Notes under the pieces: model-generated
Seen by the model: the letters and a program-made list of their open reading frames with translations, nothing else
What the model was told of the DNA's origin: nothing
The model's database searches: none
In this document: positions 31,408-42,700 of the stretch, in pieces
How the letters are laid out: each line of letters starts with the position of its first letter
Position numbering within the stretch: the first letter of the stretch is position 1
Origin: Diplonema japonicum
Lineage: Eukaryota; Euglenozoa; Diplonemea; Diplonemida; Diplonemidae
Direction of reading: 5' to 3'
Length of the DNA stretch: 64,000 nt
NCBI GenBank assembly: GCA_964019335.1
Contig: OZ025717.1
Coordinates: 186,001-250,000 of the forward strand
Made by a program: the position numbers and the translations under genes

Positions 31408-32205
31408 GAGAATGGTAAGGTGGAAAATTAGCTGTTAATACTAGTAATGGTACAGATATAAAAAAGAATTAGGTATTTTTTTTTAGGGAGGGGAACGAAT
31501 GGGGGGGGCGGGAAGGAAGGGAGAGGGAACCGGCGCAATGCGTTTCGCGTCCCGCCTCACACACTCTCTCTATCTGACCCTTCTTCTTTTTTTTTTTTTT
31601 TTTTTTTGAAAGCGGAAGAAAAAAAATATTGATTTTCTGCTGCCGTGTTGCCGCGTTGTTGAGAAAAAAAGGAGGGGCATCTTAAAAAGGGGGATCTCAG
31701 GGGGGGGGGGGGGGGGAATTGCTCAACTCTACAAAGAAAAGGTGATTGGGGGAAAGGGTTTTCTTTTTTTTTTTTATAAAGTTTTTCTTCTTGTTCCCCT
31801 AACGGTGATGGGATAACGAGAAAAAAAAATTGATAAATTTCGGTGTGCTCACCGTCAAAAAAAAGGGGGGGGGCTCTACTATCACCTTCCAACCCACGAG
31901 AGTGATGAGGTCAAAAAAAAAAAAAAAAAAAACCCTAGCTACGCTGAATTCTTCTTTATTTTCCTTCAGGCATAGTTGTCAATCAGCTAGAAGCCGACGG
32001 AGTATGGTAAGAAAAAAAAAAAAAAAAAAGAGGGGGAGGAAGCAACAAAGGAATCGAATATCGAAGACGAGCCGTACTAAAAAAAAAAAAAAAAAAAAAA
32101 AAACAAAGCAACCCACCTGATAAGTAGACTATGCACATGAACGCTTACTCACAGAGTATAGTAATACGAAATATCAAAAAAAAAAAAAAAAAAAAAAAAA
32201 CGATC

Positions 32206-35200
32206 CTAGATACTAAAGTACAACTTGCTCTCGCCCTTCTCCTTTCTGCTGCGTCTTGGAGGGCTGTGGCCGGGCCTAGGGGACGGAACGGGGGTAGGGC
32301 TTCCTGTAGAAGACTTCGCACTGAGAGATGGTCTTGGTGAACGCAACATTCTTCTGTTGCTTTTCATATCTTTTAACTTACCCATGTTCAGAGAGTCATT
32401 CATGCACTGCCTGCTTAAAAGCCCCAACAAGGGTTTCATGTCTATCTGAGTGTCCTCACAGCGCACCCTCCTTGTCTCGCCTAGGACATTCACTGCTGTT
32501 CCTACTTGTAGGTCCGAAACAGTTCTGTCGCTCTCAGCCTTGTCACGCAGAGTGTCTTCCATGCTCCATGATGCCTCGCTCACCTCGTACAAGTCTGCTG
32601 CAGATAGCTGCTGTTGTCCCTTCCACTTCTCCATATGCCCCGCCTCAGGTAGCAAAAGGGCCGAACTCTTCTGCACACTGGGGTGCTTCCCTTGCCACTC
32701 ACCCACATTCCCTGCCCTTGCTGCCCGAACAGCATCCCAGCGCCTTCCTATCTTCACGTCAAGGCAGTACAGGATCAGGTCGTACACTCCTTTGAACATC
32801 ATCAACAGTGCCGTGACAAGGAGGAGGTACGCCGCCCACTTCATCATCACCTCACTCCCACCCACCCCGATCGCTATCGCCATCAGCAGGACAGCCACGA
32901 ACATCAGCCCGCTCATAGCAGTCGCCGTCACCATGTCAAGCGGCGAGTTGTAAGGGCGGAGGGTCACAATCGCCAGGAAGAAGAAGAAAAGCAAAACAGT
33001 GATCATAACGTTCCTGAACATGCAGGTGCCGTGGGTGCGGGGCTTCCAAGCAGAGGACAAGGCCAAGACCAGAATCTGGGTCATCTCCACAAGAGAGAAC
33101 CAGTGGAAGCTGTGCCTGTACTGCTCGAAGAAGAGCCCGTACTGCTCCACAAAGTAGTCGGGTGCCCCGTCCTTCCGAACCCATACTTCTGATCCGAAGA
33201 CAAGGATGTAAGCAGTGCGCTTCCACCCAGTGTACACTGTCGCCACTTTTGCCTTCCCTACCTCGCCTTCTTCCTCCTTTCCGAACCCATTCACGATCTC
33301 TGCTGCATCCTCATTGATCTTCGGGTCGGGAACAGTTGTTGCTTTGAACTTGCCCCTCCGCAAAAGGGTAAACCACATCACACAAGGAAAGGACGCGCAT
33401 AGGGTGAGTACAAGAGCACCAACAACAGCAACCCAGGCGGGTGCCCGAGAGGGGAAGAAGGTGAGGTTCGAGGCCGCAATACTGGTCCCCATCAGCAGCC
33501 AAATCATTGGGATGTAGACCAGACCAGGTGCCCTGACGTAGAAGATTGCCGTTTCCCAAGGTACGTTCAGCCATGCCTGCTGAACCCATGCTATCGCATA
33601 GTTCACTGCAAAGAAGACCACCACAATCCCAAGGTTGGAGACAACAGCCCCCAAGAAGTACTTTTGTTTGTGGTCCCCGATCCCGAAGCCAAGGGGGTGG
33701 AACTCCCAATCCAGAGGCTCCCCACCCCCAAGGTCGATGTCCTCAACCTCGCAGTCCATCCCAATCACAGCAGCAAGCTTCGCACCACCAGGGTTCACTG
33801 CCGTGGCTGCTGAAGTTGCATCTTTGGTTGTTTTCTTCTCAGATGCAGGTATCACCTGCCCAGGAGAAGGTGTTGGAGGGGTGAGAACAGCTTCCTCCTT
33901 CGGTGCCTGTGTCGGAGGAGGAAGAGGAGTGGCCGGTGTTGTTGTGGGGACAGCCGTCACAGGCTGCTGTGTCAGTGGTGAGAAGGTCCCTGGTACTGCT
34001 GTCGAAGGGGCCAGTGTTGATGGCGCTGACGTTGTTGGGGCAGAGGTGGGAACTGCCGTCGGTGTGAAGGTGTCAGGGGCCGCTGTTGGGTGGGAGGTGG
34101 GTGTCGTTGTGGGAACTGTCGTTCTCGGAGCGAACGTCGGTGGGGCAGCTGTGGGGGGAGACAAGGTAGGGGGCTGGGTGGGAACTACTGTTTCAGGTGC
34201 TGTTGTGCCAGGGAAGGGCGTCACGGGTGAATCGGTGTTCGGAAAAGAAGTTGGCGCAGTGGTATCAGGTGCGCTTGTGTCAGGGAAGGGTGTTGCAGGG
34301 GCTGTGGTTGTCAGTGGTGCTGCTGTGTTGGGAAACGGGGTCAAAGGACTACCAGTGTTTGGGAATGGTGTTGCAGGAAAAGGAGTGGAAGGAATTGCTG
34401 TATCGGGGGTAAGAGTAGCAGGCGGGTTTGTCACTGGTGCAGTCGTACTAGGGAACGGGGTCGCGGGGGCACTCGTATCAGGAGCACTGGTGTCTGGTGC
34501 TATTGTTGGTGGTGCGACAGTGTCAGGGAACGGGGTCGCAGGGGCACTCGTATCAGGAGCAATCGTGTCAGGAACAAGTGTTGGCGGTACAGCGGTGTCA
34601 GGAAAGGGTGTTACTGGAGCAGCTGTGTTCGGGAACGGAGTGGCCGGAGCACTGGTGGCTGGTGCATTAGTGTCCGGAAAGGGTGTTGCAGGAGCAGTGG
34701 TAGCTGGTGCATTGGTGTCCGGAAAGGGTGTTGCAGGAGCGGTGGTAGCTGGTGCATTGGTGTCTGGAAAGGGTGTTGCAGGAACACTGGTGGCTGGTGC
34801 GTCAGTGTCAGGAAACGGCGTAAGGGGCGCATTGGTGTCAGGGAAAGGAGTAGGTGGAACAGCAGTGTTAGGGAAAGGCGTGGGGGGTGCATCGGTGTCG
34901 GGGACAGGTGTCTGAGGAGGGTTCGTGTCCGGAAAAGGTGTAGAAGGAGCAAGTGTGGCAGGTACGGGGGTGTAAGAACACAGATGGTTATGGGTCTCTA
35001 AACAGTTGATGTTAAAGAGACCAGGCCCGTTGCCGAAGTTGTAAAGGGTGCACGAGGACGTAGCTACGGCATCAGGTCTGGGAGCCAGCTGACAAGCGCT
35101 CCCCGCCCCCTGCCAGTCTACGACAAGATGCTTGCTGTCACCACACCACACTGTCGCATAATCGAACACCGACCCGTCCTCCCATCCAAAGGTTTGCGAA

Positions 35201-36051
35201 GCGACGGTAGCTCTCAGTCCCGCCCATGCAGTGGTGCCAGATGTCCTGCGGACAAAAAACAAATCATCGAACGGGGAATGGACAGAGGAGGGGTACGCAA
35301 GGGGGCGCACATCAGAGCACTCCGAAGCGTTGAACTCAGCAGGCGCCGCAGTCACAAAATGACAGTTCCCATCATACAGCGCACCCACGGAGCAAGGGTA
35401 GGGCCCTGTCTGCATGGTGACCCTGTAGAGGGCCGTCCCTGCTTGAATCGAATCTTTTGTAACATAGGAACCCATCTGGTTTGCCTCCCGCCTGCAGCCT
35501 AACGCAAAGCCTGTGGGAGAGATAGACGACACCCCGTAGCTGTAGCTGCCCTTCAGGACACCGTTGACCTCGAGGATGAGGGTGCTTGCAATGGGGTTGA
35601 TGATAAATACCAAGTATGTCCAGTCTGCACTGCTCGTGACACTGACAACTTTGGCATTGCTGTCGGACCTTACGAAAACATCAGTGTTTTCTATTATGAG
35701 TTCTAGGTAGTTGGGGCTTCCGGAGTTGTCCTGCAGCCAAGACATGATGGTCTGTGTTGCAGGCAAATACGTGGGTTTCACCCACAAGGACATAATGGTT
35801 TCGCTACGGAGGAGTAGCTCTCCCCTTGCGGTCATGGGGTGCAAGCATGCAGTCCCCCCACCTGAGCTCTGTGCGACTTTCTTCCCGCTCCATAGGTCTG
35901 TGGTGAAGGTCATGCTGCTCTGTGTGAAGCCATGACCGTTCCCCGTTGCATCGTTCCAAGTCCCGTCGGAAAGCCATTCTGCCACCACACTGCCTTCCGC
36001 TTGTGTTATCAAGAGGCACAACACGACAGTTAATATGTTGTGGGCCGACAT
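32206..36051 (-). CDS. G6: LamG + C-type-lectin-like, mucin-stalk, seven-span surface protein with duplicated tail segment
   Basis: 1281 residues. Signal peptide 1-20 (MSAHNILTVVLCLLITQAEG). LamG-like 21-225 (VVAEWLSDGTWNDATGNGHG, ALGC), C-type-lectin-like about 226-358 (WAGL, FGWEDGS, VWCGDSKH, HLC), stalk about 360-728, seven-span core about 795-1100. The tail is a join: a G5-type stretch (VGEWQGKHPSVQKSSALLLPEA) is followed at once by a G2/G3-type stretch (MEKWKGQQQ ... VSEASWSMED). It then has IDMKPLLGLLSRQC (from 1203) and a Ser/Pro/Arg-rich extension not seen in the others, ending LYFSI. The start codon follows a run of about 26 A on the coding strand, with an out-of-frame ATG 5 nt upstream. 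Probable surface receptor. Confidence 0.88.
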   Translation of the reverse strand: MSAHNILTVVLCLLITQAEGSVVAEWLSDGTWNDATGNGHGFTQSSMTFTTDLWSGKKVAQSSGGGTACLHPMTARGELLLRSETIMSLWVKPTYLPATQTIMSWLQDNSGSPNYLELIIENTDVFVRSDSNAKVVSVTSSADWTYLVFIINPIASTLILEVNGVLKGSYSYGVSSISPTGFALGCRREANQMGSYVTKDSIQAGTALYRVTMQTGPYPCSVGALYDGNCHFVTAAPAEFNASECSDVRPLAYPSSVHSPFDDLFFVRRTSGTTAWAGLRATVASQTFGWEDGSVFDYATVWCGDSKHLVVDWQGAGSACQLAPRPDAVATSSCTLYNFGNGPGLFNINCLETHNHLCSYTPVPATLAPSTPFPDTNPPQTPVPDTDAPPTPFPNTAVPPTPFPDTNAPLTPFPDTDAPATSVPATPFPDTNAPATTAPATPFPDTNAPATTAPATPFPDTNAPATSAPATPFPNTAAPVTPFPDTAVPPTLVPDTIAPDTSAPATPFPDTVAPPTIAPDTSAPDTSAPATPFPSTTAPVTNPPATLTPDTAIPSTPFPATPFPNTGSPLTPFPNTAAPLTTTAPATPFPDTSAPDTTAPTSFPNTDSPVTPFPGTTAPETVVPTQPPTLSPPTAAPPTFAPRTTVPTTTPTSHPTAAPDTFTPTAVPTSAPTTSAPSTLAPSTAVPGTFSPLTQQPVTAVPTTTPATPLPPPTQAPKEEAVLTPPTPSPGQVIPASEKKTTKDATSAATAVNPGGAKLAAVIGMDCEVEDIDLGGGEPLDWEFHPLGFGIGDHKQKYFLGAVVSNLGIVVVFFAVNYAIAWVQQAWLNVPWETAIFYVRAPGLVYIPMIWLLMGTSIAASNLTFFPSRAPAWVAVVGALVLTLCASFPCVMWFTLLRRGKFKATTVPDPKINEDAAEIVNGFGKEEEGEVGKAKVATVYTGWKRTAYILVFGSEVWVRKDGAPDYFVEQYGLFFEQYRHSFHWFSLVEMTQILVLALSSAWKPRTHGTCMFRNVMITVLLFFFFLAIVTLRPYNSPLDMVTATAMSGLMFVAVLLMAIAIGVGGSEVMMKWAAYLLLVTALLMMFKGVYDLILYCLDVKIGRRWDAVRAARAGNVGEWQGKHPSVQKSSALLLPEAGHMEKWKGQQQLSAADLYEVSEASWSMEDTLRDKAESDRTVSDLQVGTAVNVLGETRRVRCEDTQIDMKPLLGLLSRQCMNDSLNMGKLKDMKSNRRMLRSPRPSLSAKSSTGSPTPVPSPRPGHSPPRRSRKEKGESKLYFSI

Positions 36052-36053
36052 TT

Positions 36054-36121
<68 letters not shown>

Positions 36122-36750
36122 GAACCATTACATTAGAAAGTTCTTACAACAAAAACAAAAATAAAAAAAGAACAAAAAGGAAACGACGAACTATGGGTTT
36201 TCCCAATGTTGTGAGCACACAGACGGTAAGACTCTGCACTCTTACGCTTGCCAAACAACTGGGTTACTATTAGTCTCGCCTACAGCCTATAGTATTGCCT
36301 ACATCCCGATAATTGCCGGTGGACCACTCATAAATATAATAATCTTCAGCAAGTGGGAGAGAGATAGCATGGGAGGAGAAAACAAAAGAGGGGGGCATTG
36401 TAAATGCCGAAAGTTATATGCTTGAAACAAATTGACGGCCATAGTTCAATTTAGAGAATAGATGGTTTTTTTTCTTTTTTTTCTTCTTTTTTTTTTTAAA
36501 CCGAGGGCTCGTAGGCCTTCAACCTCTGGAAAAAAAAAAGGAAAAGAAAATCGGTTCCAATGAGAGCGGCCAAGTACAAATATGTTCGTGATTTTTTTAT
36601 CTGAATTTTTTTTCTTTTTTCTTTCTTTTTTTTTCCAGAGTCGGGGCAGCGGGGGGGAGGGAGGAGATTGGAAAAAAAAAAAAATCTTTTGACTTCATGT
36701 TCTTTGTTAAATAGCACGGTTCAAGAAACGCAGGTTTTTTTTTTCCTTCT

Positions 36751-36784
<34 letters not shown>

Positions 36785-37101
36785 CAAACGTTTTCTTGCT
36801 CCGGCAAAAAAAGTGCGGTCAAAAGGTTTTCAATTTCTGTTAAAGAGAAACATAAAATTGTGAACTAGTAAAAAAGAAAAAAAGAACCGCTCTTAAATAT
36901 ATAATATATTTAAAAAAGTCTTTCTCAGGTTGGTTGGGGCCCCCTACATTTGCCCGGGGGGAAAAAACCAGTTCGCTGCTACAACTTATTTTTCGCCCGA
37001 GCGTTACCGTTTTTTACCTTTATATTACTCATTGCGCTGCCATCAACTAGTTTTTGGTCCCGACAATAATAAAATGATAAAAAGTTTTTCGTGGGGGAAG
37101 G

Positions 37102-37142
<41 letters not shown>

Positions 37143-37280
37143 AGACGAGCAATAAAAATACAAGAAGAAGGACTTATGTATATATTGCATACACTCAGTC
37201 TCAACTCCTCTTCTTTTATTTGTTTTGTTTTGTTTTTCTCGTTGCCTGATATGATTTGGAGTTTAAAAAAAAAGGGGGGG

Positions 37281-37334
37281 GGGACTTTGCTTGCAACACT
37301 ATTTGGCGTTAAGTGTGCAACGTAAAAAAGGAGG
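37281..37334 (-). repeat. Family A dispersed repeat, truncated copy
   Basis: ACTTTGCTTGCAACACTATT and TGGCGTTAAGTGTGCAACG match the left end of the longer family A copies. It follows an A run and a G run and is cut off at nearly the same point as 2329-2377. Confidence 0.55.
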
Positions 37335-37753
37335 GAAAACAAAAAAGAAAACTGTATAAAATCAACTGTTTCAACAGATAGAGGAATAGTTTTTTTTTTT
37401 CTTCTTTTCTTTTTCTTTTTTTTCACTGATAACGTTAATACAGAAGAAAGAAGGGGGGGAGGGGGGGAAATGGAGAGGATTTGGTATCGCAAGCAGGGGC
37501 AAGAACAACAACAAATAAAAGAAAAAATTATTTTTGCCCCTCAGCGTTTAACAATTGACGAATAACACATTTGCACACTTTTAAACAAAAAAAAAAAGTC
37601 AGCTTCTTAGCCTCTGGGATTGGGTCTAAGGTGATGCCGCAGAAGGCGTACGGCAGGCTGTGCCTCGTGATCGTAATCCTGTCTAGCTGCCACGATTGAT
37701 CACAGCAGGGCCTAACGCCCCTTGAGTTTTCTCTTCTACTTCTGCCAGGAAAA

Positions 37754-37784
<31 letters not shown>

Positions 37785-38473
37785 GAAAAAAAAAAAATCC
37801 AGTATTTCTTTTTGCTCACAGAACATACGTGAAGAGAGGGAGATAGGTCTCCGTATCGTGTCCTGACATGTTAAGTTAAAATACCAGTTCTTTTCTGCCA
37901 GAAAGATTTGACCCTGCTTAAAGGGCCAAAAGTCTCAATTCCTGGTAAAGCTTACATTTAAAAACTTGCACAGCCCCTGCACTCATTCTTCTTTCCTTCG
38001 CTTAATTATTGCATTATGGGCTGTGCATAGACAGTAGTTACACGCTTTTAACGGGAAAAAATAAATTTTAAAAAAAAAAAAGTGAGGAGGAGTTTTAACT
38101 TTTTTTTTTTTGCACATTTGGCGGAAGTTCCTTTCTTAGAAGGATATTTTTCCGCTTGGTAAGATTCTTTTCTTCTTTCTTTTTTTTTTTCTCTCCTTGT
38201 TTTTCTTTCGTCCAAAATACATAGCCTGCACCGTAACGTTATCAAATTGATATTTTTAAAATACCCCGGTCAAATCCCATACCCGCAAAAAAAAAAAAGG
38301 GGGCCCATAATCTTGTTACGTACCAGTTATATTAATTCGGGCAAATAAATTATTAAAATTACGTTTGATTTTATTCAGCGAATGGTCGATGGTTCCACTA
38401 TGTTACCAAAGACCATGTTCAAATTTCCTTTTTTCAAAATCCCTATTTAAACTATTTTATTTCACTCTTCAGA

Positions 38474-39178
38474 AATTACTTCACGCACTGGGGGGCCCAT
38501 TACTTCACGGTGAAATAATGGCCTGTTTTCCGTGAAGTAATAGGGGGTTTCCGTTAAATAATATGCCTCGGTAGGCCAATTTTTGCCTCGGTTCGGTTCC
38601 CAGTGGGGCTACTTTTTCCTCTCAGTTTGCTAATTTCCCCCCAGGTTCAGCTCAATTGGCCAACTTTTGCCTCGGCTCAGTTCCAAGTTGGACTACTTTT
38701 CCCTCCCAATTTGCCCATTTTGGCTAGGCCTTGTTCCCAGTTTCTGTCGGTAACTCTTCTGTGGGTAAGGGTAACTTAGTCAGCTTACCCAAGCACCCCA
38801 AAAGACTTCAAAATACCGAAGCAGCAGAAAAAAAGGAGCCAGCGGCCGCGCTAGGTATGGGAAGGCCTGATTAGAGATGGTGACAGTGGCAATGCCAGCG
38901 ACAGCGGCAGCTCTAAGTCAACAAAAGGAGGAAAAACAACTTGTATTGTAACCTTTGTAACCCCTCTCTTGTTGTACCCCTTGTCACCCTGTTGTGCCCC
39001 TCGTGGTGAAGTAATTTCAGAGTGTCGTGAAATAAAACCACTTACCTACCGCCAAGTAATGCTTTACCGACCTCTCGGTTCCGCATTTTACCATCTCGGG
39101 CCCTGCGGGCCCTCGACGGTAAAATGCGGAACCTCGAGGTAACGGTAAAGTCATTACTTGTTGGCAGTAAATAGCTAT
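38474..39178. mobile_element. Candidate non-autonomous fold-back element
   Basis: A 700-bp island lacking homopolymers. The motif GTGAAGTAAT or its complement recurs at 38475, 38500, 38511, 38532, 39006 and, changed, at 38553, 39028, 39051 and 39152. GGCCCATTACTTCAC/GTGAAATAATGGCC forms a palindrome at 38495-38523. A unit of about 63 bp is repeated with an 84-bp period (38574 and 38658). The right end is a large inverted repeat (39040-39173). No coding capacity is seen. MITE-like origin is inferred; target-site duplications were not identified. Confidence 0.45.
39040..39173. repeat. Imperfect inverted repeat, arms of about 55 bp
   Basis: The left arm 39040-39092 (CTTTACCG...GTTCCGCATTTTACC) is matched by the complement of 39118-39173. 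The loop contains a smaller palindrome GGGCCCTGCGGGCCC. It could form a long stable hairpin in DNA or RNA. Confidence 0.85.
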
Positions 39179-39625
39179 AAATTCCCGAACTGATTGAAAT
39201 ACCCTATTAGTATAACGTATATGCTATGTAAACAAAAAAAAAAAAAAGAAGAAAATGTATCACCTTCCTGACGAAGGAAGTTGGAGCTGAGGACTGATAC
39301 ACCTGCCACAGATGCCTCATGGCAAGGAGGCCTTTCACCCAAAAAAAAAAAAGAAAAAGAAAAAAAGAAAAAAGAAAGTCGATAAATTGGCGCAAGGGTA
39401 TTTCACCGTTCATCAACTTTCTAATAGGAAAAAAAAAAAAGAAAAAAAAGAGGGAATATATGGAATCAATTTCCTGCATTCCTTTTTTTGTCTCCCTTTT
39501 TTTTTTCTCTTACATTCCGCAAGATCTGAGAGAGGGAGAAGATAAACAAAAAAAAAAGTATAGTAAAAACAAAAAAAAAAGTTTAAGTAGCTCAATAAAA
39601 GCTTTGGCAAAACTTTTTTTTTTTC

Positions 39626-39658
<33 letters not shown>

Positions 39659-39724
39659 AAGGAACACTTGTACGGCCCCACAAGGTAGTATTGGGGAAGG
39701 GAGGGATTCTTAGTAAAATTCAAT

Positions 39725-42700
39725 TCATAATTTTAAGACATTTGTGACTCTTCTTCTATTCGCTGGCGAGCACGTTCGGCTTCGCCTAGTTCTTCTGAAT
39801 TTATTTGTGCCCAGGAGAGGCTGTGCGCCTGATTTCACAGGGTCCTCGTTATAAGGCCTGTCTAGTAGGCTCAGCAAAGGTTGCATGTCAATCTCAGAAC
39901 TACGTGACTTCATACCGGAGTGCACTCTCAGCCCGTATGACAGCACTACTGTTCCTGCGCGTTCGCTGGGATCTGAGGAAGCCTCCGTCTCTGCCTTTTC
40001 CGTCTCATGCAGCACACCCACAGCACTCCAAGAGGTCTCGCTCATCTCATGATGTTCAGGTAAAGCCAGCTGTTGACCTTTCCACACATCAACATTCCCT
40101 GCCCTCGCTGCCCGAACAGCATCCCAGCGCCTTCCTATCTTCACGTCAAGGCAGTACAGGATCAGGTCGTATACTCCTTTGAACATCATGATCAGTGCTG
40201 TGGCAAGGAGGAGGTACGCCGCCCACTTCATCATCACTGCACTCCCACCCACCCCGATCGCTATCGCCATCAGCAGGACAGCCACGAACATCAGCCCGCT
40301 CAGTATCGTCCCCGTCACCATGTCAAGTGTCGAGTTGTAAGGGCGGAGGGTCACAATCGCCAGGAAGAAGAAGAACAGAACAAGGGTGATCAAGACGTTC
40401 CTGAACATGCACATCCCATGGTTGTGAGGCTTCCAAGCAGAGGACAGGGACAGGGCGAGGATCTGGGTCATCTCCACAAGGGAGAACCAGTGGTAGTTGT
40501 ATCTGTACTGCTCGAAGAAGAGCCCGTACTGCTCCACAAAGTAGTCGGGTGCCCCGTCCTTCCGAACCCACACCTCTGATCCGAAGACAAGGATGTAAAC
40601 TCTTCGCTTCCACCCAGTGTACACTGTCCCTACTTCTTCTTTCCCCATCTCAATATCGCCCCCCTTTGTTCCGAACCCATTCACAACCTCTGCTGCATCC
40701 TCATTGATCTTCGGGTCGGGAGCAGTTGTTGCCTTGAACTTGTCCATCCGCAGGAGCAGGAACCACATGAGAAAAGGAAGGGAGATACATAGTGCGAGCA
40801 CGACAATCCCAACAACAGCAACCCAGGCGGGTGCCCGAGAGGGGAAGAAGGCAAGGTTCGAGGCCGCAATTGAAGTCCCTGTGAGAAGCCACACCATCGG
40901 GATGTAGACCAGACCAGGTGCCCTGACGTAGAAGATTGCCGTTTCCCAAGGTACACTCAGCCATGCCACCTGTGCCCATGCTATCACGTAGTTCAGTGCA
41001 AAGAAGACCACCACAATCCCAAGGTTGGAGACAACAGCCCCCAAGAAGTACTTTTGTTTGTGGTCCCCGATCCCGAAGCCAAGGGGGTGGAACTCCCAAT
41101 CCAGAGGCTCCCCACCCCCAAGGTCGATGTCCTCAACCTCGCAGTCCATCCCAATCACAGCAGCAAGTTTCGCACCACCAGGGTTCACTGCCGTGGCTGC
41201 TGAAGTTGCATCTTTGGTTGTTTTTTTCGCAGATGCAGGGATCACCTTCCCAGGGGTAGGTGTCGGAGGGGTGAGAACAGCTTCCTCCTTCGGTGCCTGT
41301 GTCGGAGGAGAGGCGGCCGGTACCGTTGTGGGGACTGCCGTCACTGGCTGCTGTGTCAGTGGTGAGAAGGTCCCTGGTACTGCTGTCGAAGGGGCCTGGG
41401 TGTCAGGAAAGGGTGTTGCAGGGGCAGAGGTGACAGGTGGGAAGGTGGCTGGCACTGCCGTCTTCGGAAAGGGAGTCGCAGGAGCCGAGGTGTAGGGTGC
41501 CTTCGTATCGGGTGCCACAGTAAGAGGTACCACTGTGTAGGGAAAAGGTGTTGTTGGTGCTGTTGTTGCAGGAGAACTCGTATCAGGGAAGGGGGTGAGA
41601 GGTGCCGTGGTCGGAGGTGCATTGGTGTCGGGGAAGGGTGTTGCGGGGGCTGCCGTTACTGGTGCCGCAGTAAGAGGTGCATTGGTGTCTGGAAAGGGAG
41701 TTGCGGGGGCCGCTGTGTCAGGGAAGGGAGTCGGTGGTGCTGAAGTAAGAGGTGCATTGGTGTCAGGGAAGGGTGTTGCAGGGGCTACTGTTGCTGGGAA
41801 GGGAGTCTGTGGTGCTGCCGTAAGAGGCGCATTGGTGTCCGGGAAGGGTGTTGCAGGGGCTGTGGTTGCCGGGAAGGGAGTCTGTGGTGCTGCTGTGTCA
41901 GGGAAAGGAGTTGTTGGAGCATCTGTTGGGATGGCGGTGTCAGGGAAGGGTGTTGGGGGTGCAGCAGTGGTCCCAGGTACAAGTGTTGCAGGTGGCAATG
42001 TGTCGGGAGCTGGTGTGGGAGGTGATACTGTTCCAGGAAATGGGGTTGCTGGAGCACTAGTATCAGGGATGGGTGTCTGTGGTGCTGTTGTATCAGGGAA
42101 AGGTGTTGCGGGAGCCGCTGTGTCAGGGAAGGGCGTCGGTGGTGCTGCAGTAAGAGGTGCATTAGTATCAGGGAAAGGTGTTACAGGGGCTGTGGTTACT
42201 GGGAAGGGAGTCTGTGGTGCTGCTGTATCAGGGAAGGGTGTTGCAGGGGCACTCGTATTGGGAGCATTCGTATCAGGTGCAGTGGTATCAGGTGCAGTGG
42301 TGTCAGGTGCAGTGGTATCAGGTGCAGTGGTATCAGGTGCCTTGGTCGGTGGTGCGACAGTGTCTGGAAACGGAGTCACAGGAGCGCTGGTGTCAGGAGC
42401 ATTCGTTGGTGGTGCGGCAGTGTCAGGGAACGGGGTCGCAGGGACACTCGTATCAGGAACAGGAGTTGTGGGCACAACAGTATCGGGAAAGGGTGTTGCA
42501 GGAGCGGCAGTGTTCGGGAATGGAGTGGCCGGAGCACCGGTGGCTGGCGCATTAGTGTCAGGGAATGGAGTGGGTGGTACTGGGGTCGGGGGTGCAAGTT
42601 TAGCTGAAGGATCGAAAGAGCACATGTGGACGTGGGCCTCGGAACAATCCGCATCAATGAGGCCGGGCCCTCTAGCGTAGTGGTAAAGGGCGCACATGAA

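Larger units (their letters stand above)
30402..32205. other. Intergenic region between G6 and G5
   Basis: Extreme A/T homopolymers (30687, 30823, 31040, 31107, 31195) and a G run of about 18 at 31699. Family C copy 2 at 30784 and family B copy 4 at 31377 are recognisable. No gene is supported. Confidence 0.6.
36052..39724. other. Intergenic region between G7 and G6 (longest spacer)
   Basis: 36052-38300 is AT-rich with long homopolymers, a family A fragment (37281-37334) and a short coding-like minus-strand stretch (37600-37745). 38470-39180 is quite different: almost free of homopolymers, with palindromes, a tandem pair and a fold-back. The rest is homopolymer DNA again. No intact gene. Confidence 0.6.
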
